A stretch of DNA of 34,501 nt from Paracoccaceae bacterium (GCA_016938875.1 JAFGTV010000016.1:1-34501); one strand, 5' to 3'; positions 8,381 to 17,266 are shown, counted from the stretch's first letter. Notes: generated by a model from the letters alone, not told the origin. A program made the numbers and translations.

Positions 8381-9976
8381 TTACTTGGTGACCTGCCAAT
8401 AAGAGGCGGCGGTGATCGCCTGACCGGTCGAGAAGTTCTCGACATTGTCACGCAGGGCCGATTGCTCGATCTGCTGGAACATGATCGCAAAGGGCGAGGT
8501 TTCGCGGAACTCGGCCTGGATATCGCGATACATCTGGGCGCGCTTGTCACGATCGTTCTCGACCACGGCGGCCTCGACCTTCTCGCTCAGCCCGCCGGTG
8601 TCCCAGCTGTTACGCCAGGCCAGGATGCCGGTGTTCTGCGCCTCGGTCGAGTTGTCGGGGTTGAACGCAAACGTGCCCGCGTTGGTCTGCGGATCGGGAT
8701 AGTCCGGGCCCCAGGCGCCAACATAGACATCCAGTTCGCGCGCCCGGTACATGCCCAGGATCTGCTTGCCGGTGCCGACGGTCAGGTTCAGCTTGATCCC
8801 CGCCATGGCAAAGGTGTTTTGCAGCGATTGGGCGATCTCCAGACGCTCTTGCGCCTCGCGCACGCCGGCGGTCAATTCCAGCCCGTCAACGCCGGCCTCG
8901 GCCAGCAGTTCCTTGGCCTTGTCGACATTCAGCGAGAACGGGTTTTCCTCGACCGAGCCCAGGTAGGTCAGCGGCAAGAAGTTCTGCTGGATGGTGTACT
9001 GCCCCTTGAGGAAGCTGTTCACCATGCCCTCGTAGTCGATCAGATACTTGATCGCCTGGCGGACCTGCGGTTTCGCCAGATCGGGGTTCTGCTGACCCAG
9101 CGAGACATACATCAGGCGACCCTTCAGCTCGTCGCTGATCTTGATGCCGCCCTCGTCCATCACGCCGGCGATGTCCTCGGGGTTCAGGTTGCGGGCGATG
9201 TCGATGTCACCACGCTCCAGCAGCAGACGCTGGGTCGCGCTTTCCTGGATGTGACGCACGATCACGCGCTCCATCGCGGGGGCGCCTTGGTAGAAATCGG
9301 GGTTGGCTTGCAGCGTCACGGACTCGTTGGGCTTCCAGCTGACCAGCGTATAGGCGCCCGACCCGGCCGAGTTGGTCTTGAGCCAGGTGTTGCCCATGTC
9401 GCCGTCGACCTCGTGCTCCATCACCAGGGTCTTGTCGACGATGCCACCGATGGTGGCTGTCAGGCAGTTCAGCACGAACGACGAGGCATAGCGCTTGTCG
9501 GTGGTGATGATCAGCTTGTTGCCCTCGGCGCGGATCGTGTCCTCGATGTTTTCGGGGGTAAAGCCGAACTGGGTCAGGATGAACGACGGGGTCTTGTTCA
9601 ACAGCACCGCGCGGCGCAGCGAAAACTCGGCGTCCTCGGCGGTCACCGGGTTGCCGGAATGGAACTTGACCCCCTCACGCATGGTAAAGGTGATGGTCCT
9701 GCCATCCTCGCTGATTTCCCAGCTTTCGGCCAGGTCGGGCTGATAGCCCGCATCCAGGTTCAGCGGGTCAAAGTTGACCAGCTTGCCGTAGACATTTCGG
9801 CTGACATCGGCGCCCGCGAATTCGAACGATTCGGCAGGGTCCAGCGTGGTGATGTCGTCGATCCGGTTGGCGATCACCAGCATGTTGGCCGGTGTCTCGG
9901 CATTCACGGGCAGGGCGACGGCCGTTACCGCCAGGCCAATCGCGGCCCCGGACAGGAGCTTTGAAAATGCGTTCAT
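8381..9976 (-). CDS. Peptide ABC transporter periplasmic binding protein (SBP family 5)
   Basis: This 531-residue secreted receptor delivers peptides or peptide-like ligands to the permease pair. The N-terminus has a signal peptide (MNAFSKLLSGAAIGLAVTAV, with probable cleavage after LPVNA). Family-5 features follow: DDITTLDPAESFEF, PDLAESWEISEDGRTITFTMREGVKFHSG, and ENPFSLNVDKAKELLAEAG. The length fits DppA/OppA. The ribosome site is AGAGGAAAGACAAG before the ATG. The gene lies 31 bp after an M19 dipeptidase gene and directly before dppB-type, which supports small-peptide import. The actual ligand (dipeptide, opine-like or other) cannot be read from sequence. Confidence 0.94.
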   Translation of the reverse strand: MNAFSKLLSGAAIGLAVTAVALPVNAETPANMLVIANRIDDITTLDPAESFEFAGADVSRNVYGKLVNFDPLNLDAGYQPDLAESWEISEDGRTITFTMREGVKFHSGNPVTAEDAEFSLRRAVLLNKTPSFILTQFGFTPENIEDTIRAEGNKLIITTDKRYASSFVLNCLTATIGGIVDKTLVMEHEVDGDMGNTWLKTNSAGSGAYTLVSWKPNESVTLQANPDFYQGAPAMERVIVRHIQESATQRLLLERGDIDIARNLNPEDIAGVMDEGGIKISDELKGRLMYVSLGQQNPDLAKPQVRQAIKYLIDYEGMVNSFLKGQYTIQQNFLPLTYLGSVEENPFSLNVDKAKELLAEAGVDGLELTAGVREAQERLEIAQSLQNTFAMAGIKLNLTVGTGKQILGMYRARELDVYVGAWGPDYPDPQTNAGTFAFNPDNSTEAQNTGILAWRNSWDTGGLSEKVEAAVVENDRDKRAQMYRDIQAEFRETSPFAIMFQQIEQSALRDNVENFSTGQAITAASYWQVTK

Positions 9977-10007
9977 CTTGTCTTTCCTCTTCTGTTGTCG
10001 TCTCGTT

Positions 10008-11090
10008 TCAGGCTGCGCCTGTGGGGATCTCTTGGTGCCCCCAGGTTTTTTCCAGTACGCGCAACCAATTGCCGTAGCATAGTTTTTCGATCAGATCTGC
10101 CCCGTACCCATGGTCCGTCATGGCCTGCCTCAGTGCGGGCAGTCCCGCCGCCGTGCCGATCTGCGAGGGGATCATCGCCCCGTCGAAATCAGACCCCAGC
10201 CCCACGCGGGATTCGCCCAGCTTGGCCAGCAGATGGTCAAGGTGTCGCAGCATGTCGTCAAGCCCGGTATCCACCATCCGCCCGTCCGAGCGCAGAAAGG
10301 CGACCGCGTAATTCAGCCCCACCATGCCGTCGCTGGCGCGGATCGCGTCCAGTTGGGCGTCGGTCAGGTTGCGCGCGTGCGGACAGATCGCGTGGGCATT
10401 GGAATGGGTGGCCACCAACGGCGCATCGGAATGATGCGCGACGTCCCAAAACCCTGCCATGTTCAGATGCGACAGGTCGATCATCACGCCCAGTTCGTTG
10501 CAGCGTTTGACCAGGCGCAGGCCGTCATCGGTCAGCCCCCCGCCGATATCGCCATCCGAGGGGAAGCGGAACGGCACCCCTTCGCCAAAGATCGTCGGGC
10601 GGCTCCAGACCGGGCCGAGCGAGCGCAGCCCGGCGTGATAGAGCACGTCCAAGGCGTGAAAGTCGGGGTCGATGGCCTCGGCGCCCTCCATGTGCAGGAT
10701 CGCGGCCAGGGTGCCATCGGCGATGCAGGCGCGGATGTCTGCGGCGCTGCGGCAGATCCTCAGCGCGCCGATCTCCTCCAGCCGGAAGAGAATCGCGGCC
10801 TGTGCCAAGGCGACCGGCAGGGCCTGATCCTGGGAAATCGTCGGGGGCAGCGGCAGGTCATAGCTGGCCTGGCTCATCTGGTCGAGCTTGTCGTCGAGGT
10901 CGATTTCCGACGGCACGAACACCGCGAAAAAGCCCCCCGCCAGCCCGCCAGCCTGCGCCTTGGGCAGGTCGATATGCCCCGTGCGCCCGGTTTCAAAGCT
11001 GCGCACCGCAGCCAGACCGCCAGCGCGATACAGCCGCAACAGAACGTCATTGTGGCCGTCGAACACGACCGGAATGGTTGGAAGCGTCAC
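10008..11090 (-). CDS. Membrane dipeptidase-type metallohydrolase (peptidase M19)
   Basis: This 360-residue dizinc dipeptidase of the renal-dipeptidase family hydrolyses Xaa-Xaa dipeptides, often including those with a D-residue at the C-terminus. Likely metal ligands are visible: His13 and Asp15 in DGHND, the bridging Glu135 in HMEGAEA, His207 in DLSHLN, His228 in THSNA, with Asp300 in GSDFDG. There is no signal peptide, so it is probably cytoplasmic. The start is the GTG at 11090 with GGGGA upstream. It is the first gene of the leftward operon with a peptide importer, which suggests that imported dipeptides are split at once. A 15-bp palindrome lies 22 bp upstream of the start. Confidence 0.93.
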   Translation of the reverse strand: MTLPTIPVVFDGHNDVLLRLYRAGGLAAVRSFETGRTGHIDLPKAQAGGLAGGFFAVFVPSEIDLDDKLDQMSQASYDLPLPPTISQDQALPVALAQAAILFRLEEIGALRICRSAADIRACIADGTLAAILHMEGAEAIDPDFHALDVLYHAGLRSLGPVWSRPTIFGEGVPFRFPSDGDIGGGLTDDGLRLVKRCNELGVMIDLSHLNMAGFWDVAHHSDAPLVATHSNAHAICPHARNLTDAQLDAIRASDGMVGLNYAVAFLRSDGRMVDTGLDDMLRHLDHLLAKLGESRVGLGSDFDGAMIPSQIGTAAGLPALRQAMTDHGYGADLIEKLCYGNWLRVLEKTWGHQEIPTGAA

Positions 11091-11111
11091 GTAATCCCCG
11101 ATGGTTAACGG

Positions 11112-11126
11112 GTCAGATGTTCTGAC
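11112..11126. promoter_or_regulatory. 15-bp palindrome GTCAGA-TGT-TCTGAC upstream of dipeptidase operon
   Basis: Perfect 6-bp arms GTCAGA and TCTGAC are separated by TGT. The site ends 22 bp before the GTG of the dipeptidase gene, a usual place for a repressor operator of the peptide operon. A second small dyad (GACC TTTC GGTC) lies at 11175-11186. No -35/-10 pair with good spacing was found. The regulator is unknown. Confidence 0.4.
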
Positions 11127-11256
11127 TTACCCGCAGAGCCTATCGCAAAACGCCCCAATGAAAAGTCTTATCCCGACCTTTCGGTCAAAAACTTACCCCC
11201 CCGGCGGGCCCATAGCGCGCGCGCCGGGGCGGCAGGGGATCAGCGGATGGGTCGGA

Positions 11257-12567
11257 TCAGTGAACGATTTCTTCTTCGCGCACGAACATGTTGGCCCAGG
11301 CCCGGTCCAGCAACGCGGGGCTCATCTGATAGGGGATGCCCTCGAATTCGCAGATCGCGATCATCTGGTCGATCAGAAAGATCGGCTGATAGTTGGCATA
11401 GACATTGTCGATCGTGGGGTATTTTTCCCGCAGCAGGTAGATCAGCGTTTCCTCGTCGATCGGCATCTTCCGCTTGCGCGCGACCATGGCAAAGATCTTC
11501 AGGAAATCCTCCTGGCAGGGGCCGTCGATCTTGATCTTGAAGAAGATCCGGCGCAGCGCCGCCTTGTCGAAGATCTCGTTCGGGTGGAAGTTGGTAGAAA
11601 AGATCACCAGCGTGTCAAAGGGCACCTCGAATTTTTCGCCCGATTGCAGGGCCAGGATGTCCTTGTGTTCCTCCAGCGGCACGATCCAGCGGTTGACCAG
11701 CGCCTGGGGCGGTTCCTCTTGGCGGCCAAGGTCGTCGACGATGAAGATGCCGCCGGTCGATTTCAACTGCAACGGCGCCTGATAGGTGCGCGCGGTGGGG
11801 TTGTACACCAGGTCCAGCATCGACAGCGACAGCTCGCCCCCGGTGATGACCGTGGGCCGTTCGCACAGCACATAGCGGGTGTCATAGCGCCCAGAACTGC
11901 GGCGCAGCGCGGTCGGGTCGTCCACCTGTTCCTCGGCGGCGGAATGCACGATCGGGTCATAGACGGTGATGACCTGGCCCGCGTATTCGATGGCGCGTGG
12001 CACATAGATCTTGTCGCCCAGCGCGTCCCGGATCCCGTTCGAGATCGAGGATTTCCCGTTGCCCGGCGGGCCGTACATCAGGATCGAGCGGCCCGCGCCC
12101 ACCGCGGGCCCCAGGTGATCGAGCAATTCGTTGGGCAAGATCAGGTGGCCCATCGCCCCGGTCAACTGGTCGCGGGTGATCTGGACGTTCTTGATCGACT
12201 GGCGTTTGACCTGTTCGGAATAGACCGCCAAGGGCACCGGCATCGCGCCGTAGTATTCCGACTGCCCCAAGGCATCCAACGCCCGGGCCTTGCCGCTTTC
12301 GGTCAGTTGATAACCCATTTCGCCGCCGGAATTGGCATGCAGGGTGCCGGTGGCCTCGATCAGCTTTTGGCCGCGGGCCAGGTCAACCAGTTCCTGGGTC
12401 ACCGGAACCGGCAAGCAGATCGAGCGGGCGATCTCGGTCACCACCTCGACATTCTTGCGAAAGACGGTCTTGAGAAGGATGTCGCGCATCATCACCATCG
12501 GCAGGCGCATCTCTTCCAATGACCGGGGGGCGGGCGGCGCGAGGACCGAGGTGTTCTGAATATTCAT
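11257..12567 (-). CDS. AAA-family ATPase near the Tad locus, function unknown
   Basis: The predicted protein has 436 residues and starts at the ATG at 12567 (MNIQNTSVLAPPAPRSLEEM); the frame is open further upstream but looks non-coding. It has an N-terminal region of about 150 residues that may include a winged-helix-like segment. Walker A follows as GPPGNGKS (166-173) and Walker B as IFIVDD (274-279) with Asp-Asp in place of the usual Asp-Glu. A sensor-1-like stretch LVIFSTNF comes after that. It is not a TadA-type secretion ATPase and not TadZ. It lies beyond the tad genes, separated from tadV by one plus-strand gene, so a role in pilus biogenesis or its control is only positional. MoxR-like chaperone activity is an alternative. 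Confidence 0.85.
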   Translation of the reverse strand: MNIQNTSVLAPPAPRSLEEMRLPMVMMRDILLKTVFRKNVEVVTEIARSICLPVPVTQELVDLARGQKLIEATGTLHANSGGEMGYQLTESGKARALDALGQSEYYGAMPVPLAVYSEQVKRQSIKNVQITRDQLTGAMGHLILPNELLDHLGPAVGAGRSILMYGPPGNGKSSISNGIRDALGDKIYVPRAIEYAGQVITVYDPIVHSAAEEQVDDPTALRRSSGRYDTRYVLCERPTVITGGELSLSMLDLVYNPTARTYQAPLQLKSTGGIFIVDDLGRQEEPPQALVNRWIVPLEEHKDILALQSGEKFEVPFDTLVIFSTNFHPNEIFDKAALRRIFFKIKIDGPCQEDFLKIFAMVARKRKMPIDEETLIYLLREKYPTIDNVYANYQPIFLIDQMIAICEFEGIPYQMSPALLDRAWANMFVREEEIVH

Positions 12568-12728
12568 GGCTTGCCCTGAAACTGCTGCGGTGTTTGCCAA
12601 AAGCTGACGGGTTTTTGAGGCAAATCTTGGGCGAGAGGCCGGGTTTTTTGGACAATTGCCCCTTTCGGGATTGTTCGTTGCACAGCAGACCGGCAAAACG
12701 GACGACAAATGATAAAAGAGGGCCGGGG

Positions 12729-14348
12729 ATGAGCAGACCCAATCCTTTCACGCTGGCGGCGCTGATGGCGGCGGTGGCTTTGGCGGCCACCTGGCTGGGG
12801 CTGGACAAGGGCGGGCTGTATCCGACCTGGCAAGAGGGCGACATGCTGCACATGGTGCAGATCGTCCTGCGCGAGGCGGCCGGGGAATGGCCGCATCTGG
12901 ATTTCATGACGCCGCTTGGCTGGCTGGCCTATGCGCCGATTACGCTGTTCGTGCGGATGGGCCAGACCCTGGCCGATGCCTTTGTAATGGCCCAGGCCTT
13001 GGTTGCGGCGGCGCTGTTGCCGGCGGCCTGGTGGGCGGCGTTCAGCCGCCTGGGGCGTGGCTGGGCGCATCTTTTCGGGGCGGCGGTGATGGTTCTGGTC
13101 GTGGCGCTGGTCCCGGCCAGTGCAGATACCAGCATCTCGTTGTCGATGAACTATAACCGCTGGGCCTGGGCGATTGCGTTCACCGTGTTGCTGGTGGCGC
13201 TGGTGCCGGCGCGTACCCCCGGGCGCGGCGCCAGCGTCGGCGATGGGGTGACGGCGGGCCTGGGGCTGTCGGTGCTGGCGCTGATAAAGGTGACCTACTT
13301 TGCCGGGTTCGCACCGGTCGTGCTGCTGGCGCTGGTGCTGCGCCGGGATCGCCTGGCGCTGGGCGTGGGGCTGGGCGCGGGGCTGGCCGTGTTGGGGGCG
13401 GTGACACTGGCCGCAGGTCCGGCGATCTGGCCGGCCTATCTGGGTGATCTTTTGACCGTGGCAGGCTCGGACGAGCGGGCCTTTCCCACGGCCAGCTTCG
13501 GGACTGTTTTGGCGGGGGTGTCGGGACGCGTGGATTCGGCGCTGTTTCTCGTGGCGGTCATTTTGTTGCGCCGGTCGGGCCAGGCGCGTGGGGGGCTGCT
13601 GCTGCTGTTGGCGGGCCCCGGCCTGAGCTATGTGACATATCAGAATTTCGGCAATGAACCGGTCTGGCTTTTCCTGCTGGGCGTGGTGGTGCTGGCGCTC
13701 CGTCCGCGGCAGCCAGGCCCGCGGCAAGAGGGGCCGGACCTGCGCCAGGGGCTGACGGTGATCGGTTGGGTCGCGTTGATCCTGAGCGCGCCGTTTTTCA
13801 TGTCGATGGCCGAAAGCCCGCTGCGCAATTACACGGCCAAAACCGAGGATCAGGTCGCGGTCCTTCCGGGGGCGCAGGGGTTGTGGATGCCGCGCGAACG
13901 GGTGCAACGGGTTCAGATCCGCACTACGCGTCGGGGGCCCTGGTGGCAGCCGACCGCCGGGCCGGAGCGCACGTTGTTTCAGGGCGAACTGCTGGAGGAC
14001 TGTCTGTTGGTAAGCGGTCTGGTCGGGTGGTACCAGGACATTTCCGCGGATATCGAGGCGGCGGGCCTGGCCGGACGGCCTGCGTTGGTGGCAGACATCC
14101 TGAACAGCTATTGGTTGTTTGGCGGGGTCGAGCGTCTGGCCGGTGGCGCGCCTTGGTATTACGGTGGACTGCCCGGCGTGATGGATGCCCAGGCTGTGCT
14201 TGTGCCGCAGTGCCCGGCCAGGCCCAAGGTGCGCGCCCGGATCCTGACCGCGATTGAAGAGGCGGGGCTGGAGTTGAACGAGTTGCGCCGGACCGACGAC
14301 TATATCTTGCTGGCCGTCATGCCCAAAAGCACTGCCAGCACAAGATAA
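12729..14348 (+). CDS. Polytopic membrane protein, GT-C glycosyltransferase-like
   Basis: This 539-residue protein starts at the ATG at 12729 (MSRPNPFTLAALMAAVALAA) after a purine-rich GAGGGCCGGGG. About ten hydrophobic segments fill residues 5-360 and a soluble domain of about 170 residues follows. After the first helix comes GDMLHMVQIVLREAAGEWPH-LDF-MTPLGW. The arrangement of an acidic residue, an amphipathic stretch, G-W-P and D-F-x-x-P resembles the first periplasmic loop of GT-C enzymes (PMT/ArnT-like), which use polyprenyl-phosphate sugars. No exact family is recognised, so glycosyl transfer is an inference. The gene opposes its neighbours, is divergent from the AAA ATPase, and its last 49 bp overlap the 3' end of tadV in antisense. 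Confidence 0.85.
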   Translation: MSRPNPFTLAALMAAVALAATWLGLDKGGLYPTWQEGDMLHMVQIVLREAAGEWPHLDFMTPLGWLAYAPITLFVRMGQTLADAFVMAQALVAAALLPAAWWAAFSRLGRGWAHLFGAAVMVLVVALVPASADTSISLSMNYNRWAWAIAFTVLLVALVPARTPGRGASVGDGVTAGLGLSVLALIKVTYFAGFAPVVLLALVLRRDRLALGVGLGAGLAVLGAVTLAAGPAIWPAYLGDLLTVAGSDERAFPTASFGTVLAGVSGRVDSALFLVAVILLRRSGQARGGLLLLLAGPGLSYVTYQNFGNEPVWLFLLGVVVLALRPRQPGPRQEGPDLRQGLTVIGWVALILSAPFFMSMAESPLRNYTAKTEDQVAVLPGAQGLWMPRERVQRVQIRTTRRGPWWQPTAGPERTLFQGELLEDCLLVSGLVGWYQDISADIEAAGLAGRPALVADILNSYWLFGGVERLAGGAPWYYGGLPGVMDAQAVLVPQCPARPKVRARILTAIEEAGLELNELRRTDDYILLAVMPKSTASTR

Positions 14349-14809
14349 AAGGCCAGAACGCCGGCCAATGCCAGGCCCATCGGGAAATCCCGATCGGTCC
14401 ATGACGCCCAGTCGGGCAATGCGCGGCGCACGGCCGGCACACGGCGCATGGCGCGGTGCGTTATGAACGCTGCCACCAGCACGGCGGCGAACAGAAAGAA
14501 AAACCGCCCCACATCCGCCAACGCAATGAAAGGTGCCATGGCGGCCGCGAATTTCGCATCGCCCGCACCGATCATCCCGAACGTGCTGAGCAGAAATCCG
14601 ACCACCAGCACCACCGCCAGATGCGCCCAACGCCAAGCCCAGAGGTCCAGCGGCAGCGCAACCAGCCCGACGATGCCAAAGACCACGGTCAGCGCCAGCA
14701 CGGCCTTGTTCGGGATCTTCATGAACTTCATGTCGCTCCACGCGACCCAAACCGCGATTGGCAGCACGAAGGGCAGGAACCACAATGCGGTGGCGGCAGA
14801 TGTCTGCAT
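14300..14809 (-). CDS. tadV: Prepilin peptidase TadV/CpaA
   Basis: This 169-residue inner-membrane aspartic protease would remove the leader of the Flp prepilin. The two catalytic aspartates of the type IV prepilin peptidase family are visible: Asp26 in WSDMKFMKIPN and Asp84 in the G-A-G-D motif (81-84). The protein is short and lacks the N-methylase domain, as expected for TadV/CpaA (A24 family). About five or six membrane helices are present. It follows tadD by 7 bp. Its 3' end overlaps the opposing membrane-protein gene by 49 bp. In many tad loci tadV sits next to flp; here it closes the operon instead. Confidence 0.93.
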   Translation of the reverse strand: MQTSAATALWFLPFVLPIAVWVAWSDMKFMKIPNKAVLALTVVFGIVGLVALPLDLWAWRWAHLAVVLVVGFLLSTFGMIGAGDAKFAAAMAPFIALADVGRFFFLFAAVLVAAFITHRAMRRVPAVRRALPDWASWTDRDFPMGLALAGVLAFYLVLAVLLGMTASKI

Positions 14810-14816
14810 GGTCAGC

Positions 14817-15668
14817 TTAACCCTTGGCCTCGAGGGCGTTCAATGCGCGAACGGCGGCCTCGAAATGCTGCGGATGTGCGTCAATCGCCTCTTGCAGCAG
14901 GCCCTTGCCGATCGCCACATCGCCCTGTTTGATCGCAGTCAGGGCCATGGTGTGATATAGCTGGGCGCGCTCGATCTGGCTCATCTCGATGACCGGCATT
15001 TCATAGTTGCGCTGGGCGCCGCGGGCCAGGACCAGGTTGTTCTTGGCGGTGAACATCTTGGGATCATAGGTGATCGCCTCGACGAAAAGCCGTTCTGCGG
15101 CCTGGTAGTCGCCGCGCGTCAGCTTGGAATAGCCCCAGTTGTTGAGCACGCCCGAGGGTTTCGTCGTCAGCCCGGCCGCGGTTTCATAGAAACTGTCGGC
15201 CTTTTTCCATTCCTTGTTGCTGTCGGCCACCATCGCCTCCAGCCGATACCGGCGGTAGGTCTCGAAGGTGGGGGGGATGGAATTCAGAACCGTCTCGGCC
15301 TTTTTCCATTCCCCCACACGGATCAGCGCGTCGGCATAATCCACGCGGTCGTCATCGGTGGCATCGGGATGGTTCACGACCTTGGCCCAGACCGCGGCGG
15401 CCTCGGTGCTGCGCTGGGCACGGATCAGCGACTTGCCCAGACCCCGTTGCAGCCCGATCTTGTCGGGATTTTCCTGCACGGCCTGACGGAAATACGCGAC
15501 CGCCTCATTGGGGTCGGCCACGGTCATCATGATCTCGTTCAGGTTGCTCTCGTCGCTCGAGATGACATCCTGAACCGCCCGCTCGACATCGGCCTCGCCG
15601 GGTTTCTGGCACGCAGAAACGCTCAGCACGCCAATGACGCACATCGAAACAAGGGAAGTGTGGCGCAT
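14817..15668 (-). CDS. tadD: TadD-type TPR lipoprotein
   Basis: This 283-residue lipoprotein starts at the ATG at 15668. The signal peptide MRHTSLVSMCVIGVLSVSAC ends in a lipobox (SVSAC, lipidated Cys20). The remainder is a run of tetratricopeptide repeats, for instance around AVAYFRQAVQENPDKIGLQRGLGK and LNNWGYSKLTRGDYQAAERLF. TadD proteins sit at the outer membrane and aid assembly of the secretin-based Flp exporter, by analogy to pilotins. Upstream is GAGGACGCAGGAAA as ribosome site. It is preceded by a second, smaller TPR lipoprotein gene. Confidence 0.9.
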   Translation of the reverse strand: MRHTSLVSMCVIGVLSVSACQKPGEADVERAVQDVISSDESNLNEIMMTVADPNEAVAYFRQAVQENPDKIGLQRGLGKSLIRAQRSTEAAAVWAKVVNHPDATDDDRVDYADALIRVGEWKKAETVLNSIPPTFETYRRYRLEAMVADSNKEWKKADSFYETAAGLTTKPSGVLNNWGYSKLTRGDYQAAERLFVEAITYDPKMFTAKNNLVLARGAQRNYEMPVIEMSQIERAQLYHTMALTAIKQGDVAIGKGLLQEAIDAHPQHFEAAVRALNALEAKG

Positions 15669-15695
15669 TTTCCTGCGTCCTCTTCTGCTCTGACC

Positions 15696-16298
15696 TCAGG
15701 GTGTGGAAAGCAACAGGTATCGACCGCTGCCTCGTCTCACCAATTCGAACTTGTTTTTATTAGTGTAACCATACGCAGGATTTTCGGTTTTTGCGATAGC
15801 CAAGCGCAGATTTTCCCGGATTTCGTCCGATTGGCCACTATCCAGCGCATAGGCGGTTCGGAACACGCGTCGTGCCTCGCCCGGTTGGCCACGTTCCATC
15901 AAAACCACGCCCAGGTTGTTCCACGCCGGAACAAAGCTGTCGTCGTTCTCGATCACCTTGCGCAGCTGGGTTTCGGCCTGGCCCAGACGGCCCAACCGCA
16001 GGTTGGCCGACCCGATCGCCGACAGCACGTCGGTGGTCAGCCCCTGTTCGGCGGCGGCGCGGTAGTAGGCCTTGAGGGCCAGTTCGTATTCGCCTGCGGC
16101 CATCAGCCTGTGGCCGACGATCAACCCATCGACGGCCTCGGTGATCCTCGGCGTGCCGGGCGGGGGCGGCGGCCCCTCTTGGTCAGGTCCAAGAGGGGGG
16201 GGGTGTTGACAGCCCGCAAGAACGACCAGCGCGGCCAGAACGAGGCCGCGCCGGGTGATCCTAGAAGTTGGAATTCTGAAGGGTATTCGTAATCGCAT
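15696..16298 (-). CDS. Second TadD-like TPR lipoprotein
   Basis: This 200-residue protein has a lipobox VLAGC at 26-30 (lipidated Cys30) after an arginine-rich N-terminus. A proline-rich spacer and two to three TPR units follow (GEYELALKAYYRAA, LGRLGQAETQLRKVI, AWNNLGVVLMERGQPGEARRVF). The ATG at 16298 lies inside the tadC coding region (38-bp overlap). No closer ATG, GTG or TTG exists in frame before the lipobox, so this start is favoured. Presumably it works with TadD on outer-membrane steps of pilus assembly. Confidence 0.87.
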   Translation of the reverse strand: MRLRIPFRIPTSRITRRGLVLAALVVLAGCQHPPPLGPDQEGPPPPPGTPRITEAVDGLIVGHRLMAAGEYELALKAYYRAAAEQGLTTDVLSAIGSANLRLGRLGQAETQLRKVIENDDSFVPAWNNLGVVLMERGQPGEARRVFRTAYALDSGQSDEIRENLRLAIAKTENPAYGYTNKNKFELVRRGSGRYLLLSTP

Positions 16299-17256
16299 AT
16301 ACCGAGGGGCCGATCAGGATGATCAAGAGGGGCGGGACCGTGAACATCATCGTGCCCAGTGTAAGCTTGGTGGGCAAGACGTTTGCCTTTTCTTCGGCAC
16401 GCATCACGCGTTTGTCACGCATTTCGGCAGAGAAGACACGCAGCGCCTCGGCGATCGAGGTGCCGAATGTCGCCGATTGGATCAGAACCGTCACGAAAGA
16501 GCCGATGTCGGTCACGCCGCAGCGTTCGGACATGTCTTTCAAGACCTGCACCTTGTCCTTGCCGGCCTTCATCTCGTTGGCGACCACCTCGTATTCGTCG
16601 GCCAGGTCGGGAAAGCTCGCGCGCATCTCTCTTGCGACGCGGATGATCGACTGATCCAGCGACTGCCCGGCCTCGACGCAGACCAGCATCATGTCCAGAC
16701 TGTCGGGAAAGCCGTTGGTGATGGCCTCTTGGCGGGACTGCACACGGCGTTCGACCCAGTATTTCGGCAGATAATACCCAATGCCGCCGGGAATGATCAC
16801 CGACATGATCAGGTTCGCGGTGCTGACCTCCTCGCCGTTGCTTTTGAGCAGGGCATAGAGCAGGCCGACCAACAGCAGGACAATGCCCAAAGTGAACTGC
16901 ATGAAGTGGAAGGTTCGCACCGCCGATTTCGAGCGGTAGCCCGCTCTGACCAGCTTGAGCTTGGCGGCGGACAGGTCTTCCTCGTTCTGGGGTTCCAGAA
17001 AGGTCGAGAACCGGTCCAACTTGTCCGCGCGCGAGGTCGGGCGCAGGGATTGGGACTGGGACTTGCCCTTGCCGGGGCGCGTGTCCTGGTCGCGCACCTC
17101 TCGCCGCAGCTTGTCCAGCGGGTCGACGGGTTTGTTCAGCAGCGACGGCAGCGTCAGCACGATCATCAGAACGCCCAAAACACCCACTGCATAAAGCGGG
17201 CCCATGGGGCCGAACTTGTCGGTCAGCATGCCGGGTATCGCGGCAATGAAGTCCAT
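16261..17256 (-). CDS. tadC: Flp pilus inner-membrane platform protein TadC
   Basis: This 331-residue protein of the type II secretion F (GspF) family makes, with TadB, the inner-membrane platform of the Flp exporter. The first membrane segment is at about 20-38 (PLYAVGVLGVLMIVLTLPSL) and others lie around 120-140, 150-165 and at the C-terminus. The T2SSF core is recognisable (GFPDSLDMMLVCVEAGQSLDQSI, GTSIAEALRVFSAEMRDKR). The ribosome site GAGGAGG lies 6 bp before the ATG. It follows tadB by 10 bp. Confidence 0.94.
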   Translation of the reverse strand: MDFIAAIPGMLTDKFGPMGPLYAVGVLGVLMIVLTLPSLLNKPVDPLDKLRREVRDQDTRPGKGKSQSQSLRPTSRADKLDRFSTFLEPQNEEDLSAAKLKLVRAGYRSKSAVRTFHFMQFTLGIVLLLVGLLYALLKSNGEEVSTANLIMSVIIPGGIGYYLPKYWVERRVQSRQEAITNGFPDSLDMMLVCVEAGQSLDQSIIRVAREMRASFPDLADEYEVVANEMKAGKDKVQVLKDMSERCGVTDIGSFVTVLIQSATFGTSIAEALRVFSAEMRDKRVMRAEEKANVLPTKLTLGTMMFTVPPLLIILIGPSVYAITNTLQNSNF

Positions 17257-17266
17257 TGGGGCCTCC

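Noticed and set aside
7325-9964. Very long plus-strand open frame opposite the peptide ABC genes
   Set aside because: It is antisense to well-supported dppB and binding-protein genes; its product is rich in His, Gln, Arg and Gly, the usual shadow of G/C-biased codons.
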